Source: Varanus komodoensis (Eukaryota > Chordata > Lepidosauria > Squamata > Varanidae). From it: a DNA stretch of 64,000 bases. Below are positions 23,086 to 36,370 of this stretch, one piece after another. The notes under the pieces were generated by a model. It made no database searches. It was given only the letters and a program-made list of their open reading frames with translations, and was not told the origin of the DNA. Every line of letters begins with the position of its first letter. The stretch's first letter is position 1. The translations under genes were made by a program, and so were the position numbers. The stretch covers positions 16,648,934 through 16,712,933 of the forward strand of contig NW_025336481.1 in NCBI RefSeq assembly GCF_004798865.1, given 5' to 3'.

Positions 23086-24030
23086 GCAGGATTAACATTC
23101 CATAAGGCATAATGAAGTCCTTTGGACAAAGTCGTAATGATGTGTTTTCTGGAAAAAATATAGATGATATTTAGTTTGTAGTTAAACAATAAAGAGTCTT
23201 TTCCTATTTCCACTTTGGTGGCATTATTATTATTATAGAACCTAATGACATCACACTCATTCACAGACTCATTCATCCGCCAGCAATGACCAGGACAGGC
23301 CCAGACAGGATAGTCTGTTGGTGCACTACCTTTTTGGCCTCAAGGGAAGCATCAGAGGTCAGCTGAAGTGGTGGGGATTGCACATAAAGGCACACTTTAC
23401 TCATATGCACCCCAGCAGCAGCAGATCTTGAAGCAACGGTATCTGTTCACTGTCACAACATCATGGCTTGAAGCCCTGGCCTACCAAGTGAGCTTTCCAA
23501 AAAGGGAGAAAAAAGACATACTCCATGTTCCTAGCATAGAAGCCTTATTCCTAGAGGTATCATAGGGAGCAGTGCTTAAAAGGGTTTGTTCCCAGCATCT
23601 GGCCTTCAGCTAGTGGGAAGTATAGAAACAGAATAAATAAAGATAAATCTTCATCATTGTCATCATCATATATTCTGTGGGTACTCTAGGAACACCACTT
23701 CTATGGCAGGTACCATAGAACCTTAGGAGTGTCCCCCAAAAGGAGGATACTCCCTTTGGAGTGTCCCCAAAAAGGGACACCAAAAGGGTGGCTTTTGGTG
23801 GTGTCAGAAGCCGGGTGACTGGGAGCCAACAGAAAATGCTTGGTGGGCTTCAGGATGATTGTGCTTTCACCAATTAGTGCTGTTGTGTGAATGGTCAACA
23901 GTTATTTTACATATATTTAAGCCTGAATTAACTTCTCACAGAATAAACAGCATGCATCTCTCTTTGATTTCAGCTCAGACGTTTACAGCTATTCTGTTCC
24001 CCTGGTGCAGTAACTTAGATGCAGACTTGG
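23086..24030. other. Intergenic stretch, nothing recognised
   Basis: Contains short local direct repeats near 23725-23790 (GGAGTGTCCCC repeated twice). Otherwise unassigned. Confidence 0.5.
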
Positions 24031-24260
24031 TTATTGTTACACGCCATCAAGTCATCTCTGACTTATGGTGAATGGGAATAAGTGCCCTTCAAAATACCCT
24101 ATCTTTGACAGCCCTGCTCAGCTCCTAAGCTCAAGGCTGTGGCTTCCTTCAGGGAATTGATCCACCTCATATCTGGTCTTCCCCTTCTGTTTTCAGCTTT
24201 CCCTAGCATTTTTGTATTCTCTAGTGAATCTTGCCTCCTTGTGATACGTGGCAGCTTCAA
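24030..24260 (-). mobile_element. BovB/RTE LINE 3' end (reverse)
   Basis: The plus-strand text TTATTGTTACACGCCATCAA followed by TCATCTCTGACTTATGGTGA is the reverse complement of the squamate BovB 3' terminus. The minus-strand frame reads RRQDSLENTKMLGKAENR, then DMRWINSLKEATALSL. Degraded and short. Confidence 0.85.
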
Positions 24261-24802
24261 TTTTGTCATTTTTACTTCCAGGGAAAATGCTGGCTTAATA
24301 TGTTCTAGGAAATCAATGGGATTTAAGTTAGTCAAGAAGAACATAAGTTTTATTGATTTCAGTGGGCCTTCTCTGTCAATTATCAATTCTGGATTCAGCC
24401 CTATGTATCTAGGCACACACATCCAGCTGACTATAACACTCTAGTTTGGGAAATATAATCCTTTAAGATTCTATAATCCTTTAAGGTGCTGTAATACAGC
24501 AGAGTAATACAGCTACCCCCCTGAAAGAGACTTGTGGCACCTGACTGATTACAAATTCATTGTAGCATAAGCTGTTGTGTACTGGAGCCAACTTTATCCG
24601 ATGCATGAAGTTAAGATTTGAAATAATCAGCAAGATTCCTGCTGTACTGTTCAGAAACAGCTTTTTCAGATGGCTTAAAAACTACTCCAGTGAACTTTTC
24701 AGAAACATATTTAAAGGGTGGGGCAAAATAGCTTTAATAACAATTTTATGCAACAGTAGTTGATTATGATTAATCAGTAGTCCTATGATTAATAGGACTC
24801 AA

Positions 24803-24893
24803 GGGCTGCAATAATAGGCACACTAATTTGGAAGTAAGCCACAAGGAACTCAGTGGAACTTACTTCAGGGTAAATGTGAATAGGATTGTGGTT
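24803..24893. repeat. ~90-bp quasi-palindromic repeat, copy 2
   Basis: GGCTGCAATAATAGGCACAC, GGAAGTAAGCCACAAGGAAC, TCAGTGGAACTTACTTCAGG, GTGAATAGGATTGTGG. Same family as copy 1. Confidence 0.7.
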
Positions 24894-25720
24894 GAAATGT
24901 ATTTACAATCAAAATATTTTGGCTTAACTAGTTTGGCATCTAGCCAATGTCTGTACTCTAATTTCAAATCATATGATGGCATGAAATCTATGAAATGTTG
25001 GCATTCAGAAAGCAGAGGATCAGGACTCCATCCATTTTTGGATTACCAGAATCTTTACAAAAAAGCCAGGAAGATTCTGCTTTTCTTTTTCCATGTTTCC
25101 CAATGTTTACTGTATGGTGTAAAGGAAAAATAGAAAATGAAGGAGATCACTGGTGAAGGATTTGCGTGTCAGTTGAACCAACTCGTTTCTGAGATGCAAA
25201 AGCTGGCCAGCTGAGCTCTGGGTACTCAAATCCATCATGTGGTTGGTTTTATCACTAGAGATTTATTAGGTTTCAATGAAGTTTATTTCTCCCCTCGCAT
25301 TCCTGGAATAGTTCAAGGGAGTTCCAGATAACAAGGGTGTGTCTAAAAGGTTTCTTGAAGTCAGCAAGGTATATTTATTATGTGAAATCATTATACTGTA
25401 CCTACCTAGTCTGAAACTATTAATCACTAGTTGGCTTGTGCCTCACAAATGACTTGGACAACGAGTTCAGGTAGTAAAGAAATGGGCAGGTCTGGGGAAA
25501 GGAAAGGATTAGAGAGCTATTTTAGTCACAAGCTCTGTGAAATTCATGAGTCATTCTTTACTCAAAGTCCTTTTTTTCTTCATTGCCTCCAGAGAGACAA
25601 TTTCCATCAACCTGTTCTGATTGGCAGGTTTGTTTTTTACTGTCAATGTTAACATGTATCATGACCAGTCTGATAAATAATGTCTGTTGTATTCCCATTC
25701 CTTAATAGGAATAAGAAGTC

Positions 25721-25785
25721 TGTAGTCCTATAACACTTAACTGGGGATAAGCCCCATTTAATTTGATGGGATTGAGTACAGATGG
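25721..25785. repeat. ~90-bp quasi-palindromic repeat, copy 3 (partial)
   Basis: TGTAGTCCTATAACACTTAA then GGGATAAGCCCCATTTAATT. Truncated on one side; copy 4 lies 80 bp to the right. Confidence 0.55.
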
Positions 25786-25861
25786 TGCTATAAATTTCTG
25801 CAGTGTAATGGTTTATAGCATTGCACTGAAAATTCAAATTTACAAAATAAATGTTTGCTTC

Positions 25862-25953
25862 TTACAATGCAGACTGATACATACCTTCTCAGAAGTAACT
25901 GCTACTGATTTCAATAGTATTATTCCCATGTGAGTATAGAATTGCAGCCTTAG
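25862..25953. repeat. ~90-bp quasi-palindromic repeat, copy 4
   Basis: TACATACCTTCTCAGAAGTA, ACTGATTTCAATAGTATTAT, then GAATTGCAGCCTTAG. Confidence 0.6.
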
Positions 25954-26227
25954 CCTCTCTAATTTAGAAATTAACAGAGCCTGTACATAAAATCACAGGA
26001 AATTCAAAGGTAAGTAATACTGCAGATAAACTGAATCATTTAATACCTTACTGGAATAATCATGTGATCATGTGAAAAGAGTCTTCTTGATAAGCAGGAT
26101 GATTGCTATGATCCTTTTCTCTTTGTTTAGGATGTAATTGTTTTGTGCTAGATCTTTATAAAAAATTAAAATTGCATTATCACAAAATACTGCCAATATG
26201 AAGAATCAATATTTGCATATGCTGATG

Positions 26228-26312
26228 CTACAATCCTGTGCATACTTTCCCAGAAGTTGGTTCAATTGAACTCAGTGGGACCTTGCTCTGAGTAGACTGT
26301 GCTCTTAATCTG
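26228..26312. repeat. ~90-bp quasi-palindromic repeat, copy 5
   Basis: CTACAATCCTGTGCATACTT, TTCAATTGAACTCAGTGGGA, then CTCTGAGTAGACTGTGC. A good match to copies 2 and 8. Confidence 0.7.
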
Positions 26313-26387
26313 TTTGTTTGTTTGTTTGTTTTTTTGGTTGCCTGTTTTTCCAATATTTTGCACTGAGTTTTTTGCTTTACTTTTATT

Positions 26388-26640
26388 TATTTTATTTTAT
26401 TTAGAATATTTATATGCCGTCCTTTCGCAAAGGCCTCAGGACGGCTCACATAAATAAATAAGAATAATAATATAAAACAGAATACAAATAAATTCCAGAT
26501 CCACCCTGGCTGCAGATTAAAACATATATAGCCAATATTAAAAGTTATTAAAATAAAAAGTTATTTTATTGTTGGAATAAAAAGGTCCAAAGCTTTTATA
26601 AGCTTCCTTGAATTGCATGATGAAAGTTGGAATAAAGCAT
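26388..26640 (-). mobile_element. L2 LINE 3' end (reverse)
   Basis: Starts with the TTTATTTTA-type tail, then ATGCCGTCCTTTCGCAAAGG and TCAGGACGGCTCACATAAAT: the L2 3' hairpin with both arms changed but still pairing. Continues through AT-rich 3' untranslated sequence to about 26640. Diverged subfamily. Confidence 0.75.
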
Positions 26641-27334
26641 GGCCAGGCAGACTCCTATAAGAAGATGATGACTTAATGAACATGGTTTCACTGCAAACTG
26701 TTCAAGCTTCTGATCCTACCACTGGTTTTGCAAATGTGCTTTAATATTTAAAAAGTTTATGAAAGTTTAAGGGTTAAAAAACCTCCCCACATATATCTCA
26801 CATTGCTCTTTACTAATATCACTTTCCTCCCTTTTCTTGTAAGTTAAATTAGGCATTGCTCTGAAAGGGCAACATGACTTGGCAGTCAAAAACATATACA
26901 TCAAGCTAATTATAGAATTCTAGGAATCTCAGAGATCACCAAGACAGAGAAATAGTTTGTTTTATCACTTGTGCTCCTAAATGTGAAAAATGTAGCCTCT
27001 CCCACATAACCTTATGAATACTCATCATTCCTTTGCAATTATGCTTCTTATGAATACCCATCATTCCTTTGCACTGAAGATCTGTAAACCTGAATATGTT
27101 CTGGATGTTAGGCTATAACGCAGAAGTGCCTACCACTGGAATTAGCACTGAGATAAACAAACTTTAGATTAAAGCCTTAAGGGGTTGGTCCAGATGAGAT
27201 CTTTGAGACTGGGCTGCTCCACTGCATTTCTTTTTAATGCCACTCTTCCCTGTGTTACCTGTTTAACCTGGGGGTGCTTCTGTAATTTGTAAATGTGGAC
27301 AGATGTGTTAACCCTGCCTTTTGGAGAAGTGCCT

Positions 27335-29165
27335 ATTAGAAAACTGGCTTCAATTTTGGGTTCTGAAGTCTACTTATCTGAGTCAGGTCCTGCAAAAATA
27401 AATTCCTTCTAGCTAGTCTAGTTTTCTGTGAGATTTCTAGTTTTTCGAAAACATCCAGCTTAGTACAGCTTGAGGTTGTTGGCAAAGTGCTTGGACAGGT
27501 TTGTGCAATCATGTCCATATTGGATCCTTTCCGCTCTTGGCTAATAAAGGCTGACAGGGAGGAAACTAGGAAAAGCTAGCCAGGAATGTGAGTGGTGCCT
27601 CTTTACAAGAAGGAGTGGTCCCATGAAATAGGAGTGAGGCCACTCTTGAAGGAACCTTCTCTGGACACAGAAGATACTAACAATTTTAGGCCAGTGGCAA
27701 ACATTCCCTTCCTGGGTAAGTGGTGGCCAGCTGGCTCTGGGCACTCTTGGATGAGACTGATTCTCTGGATCCATTTCTGTCTGGGTTCAGGTTTAGGCAC
27801 AGAAATAGTTTTGGTCGCCCTGTGTGATAACCTACGCTGAGAGAGACAAGGACAGTGTGACTCTGTTGGTTCTCCTTAATTTCTCACTGGTTTTTGATAT
27901 CATGGACCATGATACCTTTCTAGGGCACCTGTCTTAGTAGGGGTGGGGGGCATTGCATTGCAGTGGTTCTGGTCCTGCTTGGATGGCCAGCTCCAGAATA
28001 CGGTGCTTGGAAGATACTGTTCTGCCTCTTGGTCTCTCCAGTAGGGGGTTCCTCAGTCTTATCCCCCATACTATTTAAGTTCTATATTAATCCGCTGAGC
28101 AAGGTCATCCAGAATTTTGGATTGCCTTGTCATCATTGTACTGATGACACACAGCTCTGTTTCTTCTTTTCTTCTTCAGCAAGTGAGACTGTGGATGTGT
28201 TAAACTGGTGCCTGGCTGTGACAGTGGACGGGATGAGGGCTAACAAGCTGAAGCTCAGTTCAGACAAGACTGAGATACTGTTAGTGGGCAGTTCTTCTGA
28301 CTAGAAGTAGGGAATTCAGCCTGTTCTACATGGGGTTGCCCTTCCCTTGAAAGAGTTCATAGCACGGGGGTGCACCTTGAGCATTTTTGTCACTTGAGGC
28401 CCAGGTGGCTTCAGTGGCATGGGGTATTGTCTACTAGCTTTGGCTGATGGCCCAGTTATGCCTCTGTCTGGACAGGAATAGCCTGATACCAGTAATTTAC
28501 ACCCTAGTAATCTCCAAAATAGATCGCCACAAGGCACTCTATATGATGCTGCCCTTGAAGACTGTTTGGAAGCTGCAGCTTCTGCAAAACGTGGCAGCCA
28601 AATGAATAGCAGGGACCAGACAGCCTGAATATATAACAGCAATTCTAGTCTGCTTGTAGTGACTGTCAGTGTGCTTCGAAGCCCAATTCATGCTGCTCAT
28701 TTTAATGTATAAAGCTTTACATAAGTGGGGGTCACAATACCTGATGGCATGCCTCTCGCAACCAATCTACCTGGGCACTGTGATCGAGATCTGGGACTCA
28801 TGCCCAATTGCCACCTTCAAGGGAGGCTTGTCTGATGACAACAAGGAGAAGGACCTACTCAGTGGTGTCCCCCACTTATGCTTCCCAGCGAGGACTGTCT
28901 GGGGGCAACTTTAATATCTTTTTGACATGAGGTACCTCAGACAGGGCATTTAATTTGTTTACTGGTATACTGGGACTTATGTTAGCTGCTTAAACATATT
29001 TTCTGATTTAATTTGTATAAGTAATAATACCTTTCTACATGTGTTTTAAATTTGGATTTAAAATTTTGTATGGTAACTTTTTATGATTTTTAAATTAATG
29101 TCTGCATTTTATATGTTTTAAACTGCCCAGAGAGCTTTGCCTATTGGGCTATATAGAAATAATGA
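27335..29165 (+). mobile_element. Old L2 LINE copy (RT to 3' end)
   Basis: Frames in order: VGKVLGQVC (27478 on; cf. VDKVLGRVC), NNFRPVANIPFLGKW (cf. NYRPVANIPFLGKV), GSSVLSPILFKFYINPLSKV, HHCTDDTQL (cf. YADDTQL, with the catalytic Ala-Asp-Asp changed), GMRANKLKLSSDKTEILLVG, then a 3' end AGAGCTTTGCCTATTGGGC near 29150. Multiple stops and frameshifts. Clearly older than the 38-41-kb copy. Confidence 0.85.
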
Positions 29166-29254
29166 CGAAACAGCACATTTTTCATTTTCATTTTGAATAT
29201 GGCTGACACATGAAGTGAACCTTGGCTCCAGAATTCTGGTTCAACGCATTTATT

Positions 29255-29345
29255 AAGCTCTCAATCCAATGCATGTTTACTCATAACTAAGTTATTACTG
29301 CCTCCCCCAGGTAAGTATGCTCACTAGGCTTTGTACAGCTCCTTG
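29255..29345. repeat. ~90-bp quasi-palindromic repeat, copy 6
   Basis: AATCCAATGCATGTTTACTC, ATAACTAAGTTATTACTGCC, CCAGGTAAGTATGCTCACTA. Diverged member. Confidence 0.5.
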
Positions 29346-29649
29346 GCATTTTGTTCTCTGTGACAGTTGAACCTGGAGTTCTGGGTTGTTGAGGGAGAAA
29401 CAATCTAGAGTCATAACCCATGGTTTATTTGGGAGTTATCCCTGAGTTGTTTAGCACACTGGAAGAGGGTGAGCAATTAGGAGCCAGTCTGCTCCATTGT
29501 TTCCAGTTGCTCCTAAACAGCAAGTTTAATGATGCAAACTGGTCAAATATGGATTTTGGTAAGTCACTCTTGATGCTACCTATTTCACAGGGTTTCTGTA
29601 GGGCTAATACAAAACATGGAAACGTAATGCACAAATAAGACCATTAATA

Positions 29650-31285
29650 TGCCTAGTAAGCATTCTGCAAGAGTCAGGATCAAAGCAATTTATGCTCTCT
29701 CTTAAGAAGCCAGTAATTTGGCATTATATTTGAAGAAAAAGAGCAGTTTGCCATGTGCATTGCATTGGTAGAAAAACAGGACTTTGAGCAGCCTACTTTC
29801 TGTCTCAGCTGAATGGCTGAGTACATTTGCGCAGCAGCTGTTATAATGCCCTTACTTGTTGTTCTACCCAAAAGATAGTAAAATTGGACTTAACATTGCA
29901 TATTCCTATCCCACAGCACTTGGTTCAATAAAAAGTTCATTTGTAATTGTATTTCCTTTTGTCATGGAAGAACAAATATTGGCAGTATCCAGAGATCATC
30001 CTGAATTCTCCAGTGTGGGTCCCACCCACCATTTAGATGGCCACTGGTTTAGGGTGGAGGGGATTTTTCCATTTTATTTATTTGAAAAGGACAGGGTGTT
30101 GTACTTAAATTTTCCAGGCAAAGCCTTTTAAAACATTCCCCCTTCCCATCTTGGTTTGGATCCACCCTCATTGACAATAGACAATTATAGATTTGCTTGC
30201 ACGTTGGAGCAATCAAATTCTTTAAGCTCCACTTATCTCAACTAGCCTTCTCTTTCTCAGCAATAGTATTTTATTGTGGGATTAGTTTGAAGAAGTAATA
30301 CAGCAGGATTACAACAGAGATCATTTAACACTTTCCATCCTCAAAGTGCTTTTCAGTCTCTGTTAAGCTTCACAGCATTATTGCCTTGAATGCGAGCGAA
30401 ACGAAGTGTTTTTAAGACTATTTACTCATAAGCTCTTTTCCTCCTGGTACAGGCAGTTGCATTTGTAGGCGTGTGCCTTAGCTGCACTTTATATTTTTCA
30501 CTGAGTTTCATTAGAGTCGCGACAGAGCACTGTGCATGGTTACTTACAGCCAAGCTGAGTGAATGTGTACAGGAAAAGCGTATGGAAAAGGTACGGTTCC
30601 GTTGCTGGGGCATGCAGCCAGCTCACAGCTTAGCCCATATTAATCACAATAGCCTCCCACCCATTTTTGGCAGTTTTGCCATGATTGTGCATTAAATAGT
30701 GATTGCACTGGAACGTGTGTTGAAGAAAAACTAGAATCCAGTGCATGTCAGAATCTGCACAGAATTTATTCTTACATTCTCAGCACAGTATGTAGCCGGA
30801 CCAGCTCCTGGAGACTAGTTTACACAACCATGGGATGATTAACTGTGAAAAAGGGCCAACCCTACCATGTGCCCAAAGCTGAAACTTGCTTGCAGTATGA
30901 ATGTGAGAAGGAGTGAGTGGTGATGTGTGAATGATTGACAGGCAGAATGCTGGAAGGCACAGAAATTTCTAAAGTTATTGCATCTCCAATTGCTGATTGA
31001 ATTGATTCTTGCAATCTATTTGTGGTCAGAAGGTTGTTTTTAGACAGAAGTTGTTTCTTCTTGATCTGAAGAATTAGAAGATAAACCCACTATTTGAGGA
31101 ATAATGTTAAGGACAGAGCAAACATCTTTAGTTTCCAAACTCCTTCCAAAATAAAATTTTGCTTGGAATGGGATATCTTGGTAAATGGCTTTTTCTGCTA
31201 TTCATTTTTTTTAAAGCTGGAAAGTAGTTCTTCTATCTGCTAGCAATCCAACAATGATTGGGTTTCCTCCTTGTTTGGTTCAGGG
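29650..31285. other. Intergenic stretch, nothing recognised
   Basis: No coding frame with recognisable homology and no repeat I can name. Confidence 0.5.
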
Positions 31286-31289
31286 GAGC

Positions 31290-31590
31290 CAAGAGGAAGT
31301 AACTTTTCACATAACACATAGTCAAACCATGACATTCACTACCACAGGATGCATTTATGGCACTGGCAACCTGATGGCTTTGAAAACTCAGTAGACAACT
31401 TCATGAAGGATACAGCTGTCAGTGGTGACTAGTCACAAATGATGGTGACATATAACCTCCAGTACTTGAAGACAGTGAGCCCATCAGTACAATTGCTGGG
31501 GACTTCACATCCTTCTTGTGAGCCCCCCATTAGCAGAATGCTAGATTAGAGGCCTTTAGGCCCTTATGGCTGTATGCCTCTTTCCTCTGA
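31290..31590 (+). mobile_element. CR1-like LINE 3' region
   Basis: ATTCACTACCACAGGATGCA, GATGGCTTTGAAAACTCAGT, ATAACCTCCAGTACTTGAAG, GCTAGATTAGAGGCC: the same 3' region as at 12.6-13.1 and 22.5-23.1 kb. Worn. Confidence 0.65.
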
Positions 31591-31599
31591 ACTGATGGA

Positions 31600-32685
31600 T
31601 GAAACTGTTATTTTCTGGAAGGTATCTCTTCTACAGCAAGAATTTCTTCTACGGCATTCTTGTTCATTCCTACATTTTGCTTGTGCCCTGAACTTTGTTT
31701 CTGGACAATGTCACTCTCACACTTATCTCTGTCTAAAAGAGAGGGTATCATGAAATTCCTGTGGTGATAAAATGCTAAAATAGACATAGAAAACACAGCC
31801 ATTAAAACTTTTCAGTAGTCACTGCTTCCTCCCTGCTTTCCCAATTATCCCATTGGAGGTTTTCATCCTCCTCCCATTGCTTTTCTAATCCAGCAGTTTT
31901 TATAATGGTCTTGCACTTTCTGATAGTGCTTTTCAGAGTTTTTAAAATTTTTTTGACTATTTCCCCCCCTCGATCTCTGTTAGGGGATGCCATTTTATTT
32001 TATTTTATTTTTTACTGATGGGGAATTTTATATGTTTGGATGGTATGCATGGCATTCTGTTTGAACAGGAACACCAATGTAATTTAGCTACTATATTATT
32101 TGTGTGTGTAATTGTAAATTTTAGGTCACAAGAGCCCATCTCTGAATCCTCCCAAAATATAGAGTAACTCATTAAACCAGAATGAATGGAGTTTGTAAAA
32201 AGTATGATTCAGTATCATGTTGCAAATGAACAGATATTTAATAATTGGATGTTGGCAAACACACACAACTGGTAGGACAAAACAACCTATTTAGGAAGAC
32301 CAAGATACACAACTGGAAAAGCAAAACAGGATGAGATGCACCACAGAAGCATCTTTTTGTCAGCCACAGTTTCTCAGTTGCACATTGACAATGCATCATC
32401 TTCAAGACTTCATTGGATGTTGATTCATCCGCTTCTTGGAGGTATCAAAATAAGGATGAAGGATTTTGCTCATTTTTCCTCATTCAAAGCAGGTAAATCA
32501 TCAACTGCAAGATGAATGCAGTTCTGTACTCTTCTTGAATGCTCTTCAATGCTCCAGGGCTTCTTCCAGGGTTTCCAGCCATTTTTGTGGATTATTTTAG
32601 GGCGAGGAAAGCCTGGTATTAAATTTCAAATTGTGTCGATCTGGAATAAAACCTTGTGAAAAGTCACAAGTCTGCTATACTGCAT
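31600..32685. other. Intergenic stretch, nothing recognised
   Basis: AT-rich; unassigned. Confidence 0.5.
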
Positions 32686-32686
32686 C

Positions 32687-32726
<40 letters not shown>

Positions 32727-32870
32727 ACATTTCTATGCCGCCCCTTGCCGAAACCTCGGGGCGGCTTACAACATGATAAAATACATTGAAATACAATAGC
32801 ACATAATAAATTACCATTAAATACAAAATACAAAAAATACATTGATTTACAAATATAAGATTAAAATTAT
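32687..32870 (-). mobile_element. L2 LINE 3' end with (ATT)n tail
   Basis: Begins with about 13 ATT units (the element's 3' tail), then TTCTATGCCGCCCCTTGCCG and CCTCGGGGCGGCTTACAACA. The 3' hairpin arms at 32737-32744 and 32758-32765 pair perfectly. Continues in AT-rich 3' untranslated sequence. Strongly 5'-truncated. Confidence 0.85.
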
Positions 32871-32874
32871 CAGT

Positions 32875-35800
32875 ATATAGAAAGTCCCAGGAAAAATTCC
32901 ATGCAAAGAATGCATATTTTTTCCAGCTGCAATACAAATGGAAGAAGGAGCCTCAGGAGAAGAGTGAAACGCCCGGCATACAGAGAAGCTCATAGAAGAG
33001 AGACCAGAAAGGACTATAGTGAGAATTCTTGAAAAATAAAATTGTCCCAGAAGCCAGAAGAAATGGGAAAATTATCAACAGCTTATTAGGAATGGCAAGC
33101 AATGGTACTTAAGTATGTTTATGCATTTCCATCCTATTACAGTGTTTAAAACCAGTGCTCTACATTTCTATATTTCTTGATTATTCCTAGAAGAAACCTC
33201 TTAGTTTTGGTTATCTTATCTCTAGAGTAGTGGTAATCATAAGCCTCTGCCTTTGTTACCAGTGTACTAAAGTATACAAAATATACAGGGTTTATTAGGA
33301 ATAGCAGTAGTTTTTTGCTGCTGTGATGACCTTGTAGCAGGGAGTTCCAATGATCCAAGTCTCACAGTGTTAAAAAGACAGTAGTGGTGAAAAACCTACG
33401 TGCTTTTTTTTACATTTGAGAACACAGGTAGAGTAACCTGGAGGGTTTCCTTGGCACTAGCTAAGAAGATACTGAACCCAGAGTTGAGGGGCTCATGTCA
33501 CAGGACAACTGTGCATGAAACCCAAAGACTCCCATTTTGAGTCTTAGTGCCTGAAATGTACGTACTCTTTCTTTTCTGCTCTTAGCCAGTCATGTACCAT
33601 ACTTTTCTTCAGACATATGTGTCTTGTCTTTGCTTGAGTAGCAAATGCAGTAGATTCACCAACATGTCACGCTGGCATTAATTTTCCCAGTGCTAGAAAT
33701 CATTGGTTGTAGCTACATGTGAACCCCATAATATGGATTAACTATTAGTTGTTAACCACAAGTAACCCAGAGTTCACAGCTCAACAGCAACTCATGGGTT
33801 CTCCTTATGGGTTGTAATCACAGCCAATGTCAACCCATACTTGGGGTTATCTCATATGAAAAGATTCATTCCCAAGCAATGACCAAATTCTTCATTGCTG
33901 CTGTCACAATATTGATAACGAACTTTTGAAGGCTGAACTTAAATCAAAATATATTAAACGGCTGCAAACTATTCTGTGGCACTCACTGCACTGTTAGAGC
34001 CAACATCTGCTTTTGGTTGCCAGACTAGTCCGGCAGCCTCCGCCTCACTAGCCTGAAGCCAAGCCAGGATTCCTTTCATTTATCTCTCACCCAGCCCATA
34101 ATTGACCAGACCCCCTGCTTTGGGTATGTGTGGATTGTGCTGCTGTCACCACAAAGCTATCCAGATACATCTGGGCTCCTGTTATGTTGCTAGGCTAGTC
34201 ATTGGTGCTCTTACTTAAGGAATGTCTTTTCATTCCTTTGCACACGCCATCAGCCTTTCTGTGAACCCGCTTCTGCGGCACATCACTGCTCTTGAACTGT
34301 TCAGAACCACGTGTGCCAGAGCATGATGGGCGTAGCCTAGTCGCCACCTGTGAGCTAGGCAGGCCCTCGGAGCAGCAGCAGACCGACCTCAGTGGCCACA
34401 TCTGTGCTCCTCTGGACCATTCAGAGTTTAAGACAATTGCTGAAGATCTACGTAGGAAGGAGGCCATTTGATTGCTGCAGCCTGCTCCTAGCTAGAGGTG
34501 CCTCGGTGCTGGAAGGGGCCCTTATTGTGGGGTCTCCTTCTACCTCAGCAGATCAGCTGGCAGGCTTCTCCAGTGGCAGGGGCTGGCGGCAACACCCCTC
34601 TGAAGGAGCTGCCGTTTGAATTTCCCGTGATGCCTTGGAGGCCCAGAATGTTGGGACTTTATAAGACATGCAAGCAACATTCCACCATCTGATCCTCATG
34701 GGTGGATGAAAAAGAAATTGCTTTCAAAATGGGTTTAATTAAATGTGAATAAATAATGGAGCCCTCCTCCAGCGTGGGCACCCTGGCAGCTGCCCGAAGC
34801 TGCTGTCTGCCGATGCTAGGCCCCCACCCAGCTCACAGTGAGTTGAATTTATGTGTTCTTCCCCGTAGCTTTGCTTTTGCATGCACTCGGACCACACAGT
34901 GGTGCAGCAATGATTAAAATATGCCGTCTCGCCTTAACTGAACTTCTCTGTGCCTGAGTTAGTGTATACCTGATACGAGCTTCCACAGGCGATTAAAGAT
35001 GGAATGCCTTTTGTCTCGTGTCAGCCACAGGCTTGTAGTTCTAAATGCCTCCCAGGGATACAAAGCCAACTCTTTCTGGAAAGAATCATTCTGCCTCAAA
35101 ACCTATCTTGAGATTTAATGCAACATTTTGATTTTTTTTTGCTACAGAATAAACTTGGCAGGCATTTGTTTAGGTATAGCACAAAACAAACAGAAAGTTC
35201 AAGCAGAGGTCCAGCAGAGGGTGCTACATATTTTACACCAAGGCTTCTGTATTTTAAAACAGATTTACTAGAATGAAATCATTCAAGCAATAAATTCAAC
35301 AGGAATGTTAAATGATTCTGGATTTTATGAGTAGTTATAGTGCCAAATGTTGAATGTCACCCATTTCCTCTGCAATAATAGCATTAATCTACGCAGAACT
35401 TAAAAATCTCATAGTATGCTCACAAATTGCTGTATAAAGTCTGCCGCTGTTTATAGCAGAAGACAGTGCATTTTCCAGTGTGTGTGATTCCTTTATGCTA
35501 ATTAATGCTTTCAAAGTTTAAATTTATTACTTGGGCAAGAAGTTATGTCTTGCTGCATTTTAGAAAGAGACAGTATTGGGTTCTACCCACCACTTTCCTA
35601 TAAAGAATGTCAAATATTAAAGTACAAGCATCTTTTTTTATTCTTGACTTTAAGTATGGTCCTAACTTATTTATGGTGGGTTTTTAAGTCTGCTGCAGAT
35701 CCATTTCATTCAACATACATGTATTCTTATTAACATTTATTCTAATCTAACATGGTGATAATGATGCATTGCTTGGTTCACGTGCCAAGTTGGCTTGGAT

Positions 35801-36370
35801 CTGAATTCCATGATCCATGAGCAGGGTTTGCTAATTTTAACCACTTTGATCCTTGCTTGGATGCCATGAGCATTCAGAAATCACTTTGTTCAGGCAGATT
35901 TAATTGAGTGCTACTTGAGCTTTTACATGGAAATAGAGAAACGATGCTTGCTGCTTTTATTTATGAAAATAAAAAACCATACAAAACTTTGCTCCCTATA
36001 TTACAAATAACATTTTCTCTGATCTTTCCAACATCCTTATAATTGTTTCACCCCAACAAGATAATGGATGATTCACTGGCTCATCAACCCATGACTTGCT
36101 CATGTTCAAATGACACAAGAGCTCATAGCCCTTTTCTGATGCTCTAGGAGCTGAGCAAGATGGAAAAGTGCAAGTCGCCCACTTTTATGGGAGCATCGAG
36201 ATTTGACAGCTAGCTGTCGAATTTCCGCTCGCTTTTAAAAGGTTTACTTGGGCTTGTTTTGGACAAGCTTTCCATATTTTTAACAGGGGCGTATGCGTTC
36301 ATGCTTGCACATGTTCCTGTCAAACTCATGGGATACCCAATAAAAAAGTTTTTCATTTTTTGAGTGGGTA
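32875..36370. other. Intergenic stretch, mostly unassigned
   Basis: No gene seen. 34.2-34.7 kb is GC-richer than its surroundings, with short frames on both strands that look like chance. Short words around TTAACC repeat near 33.7-33.85 kb. Nothing nameable. Confidence 0.5.
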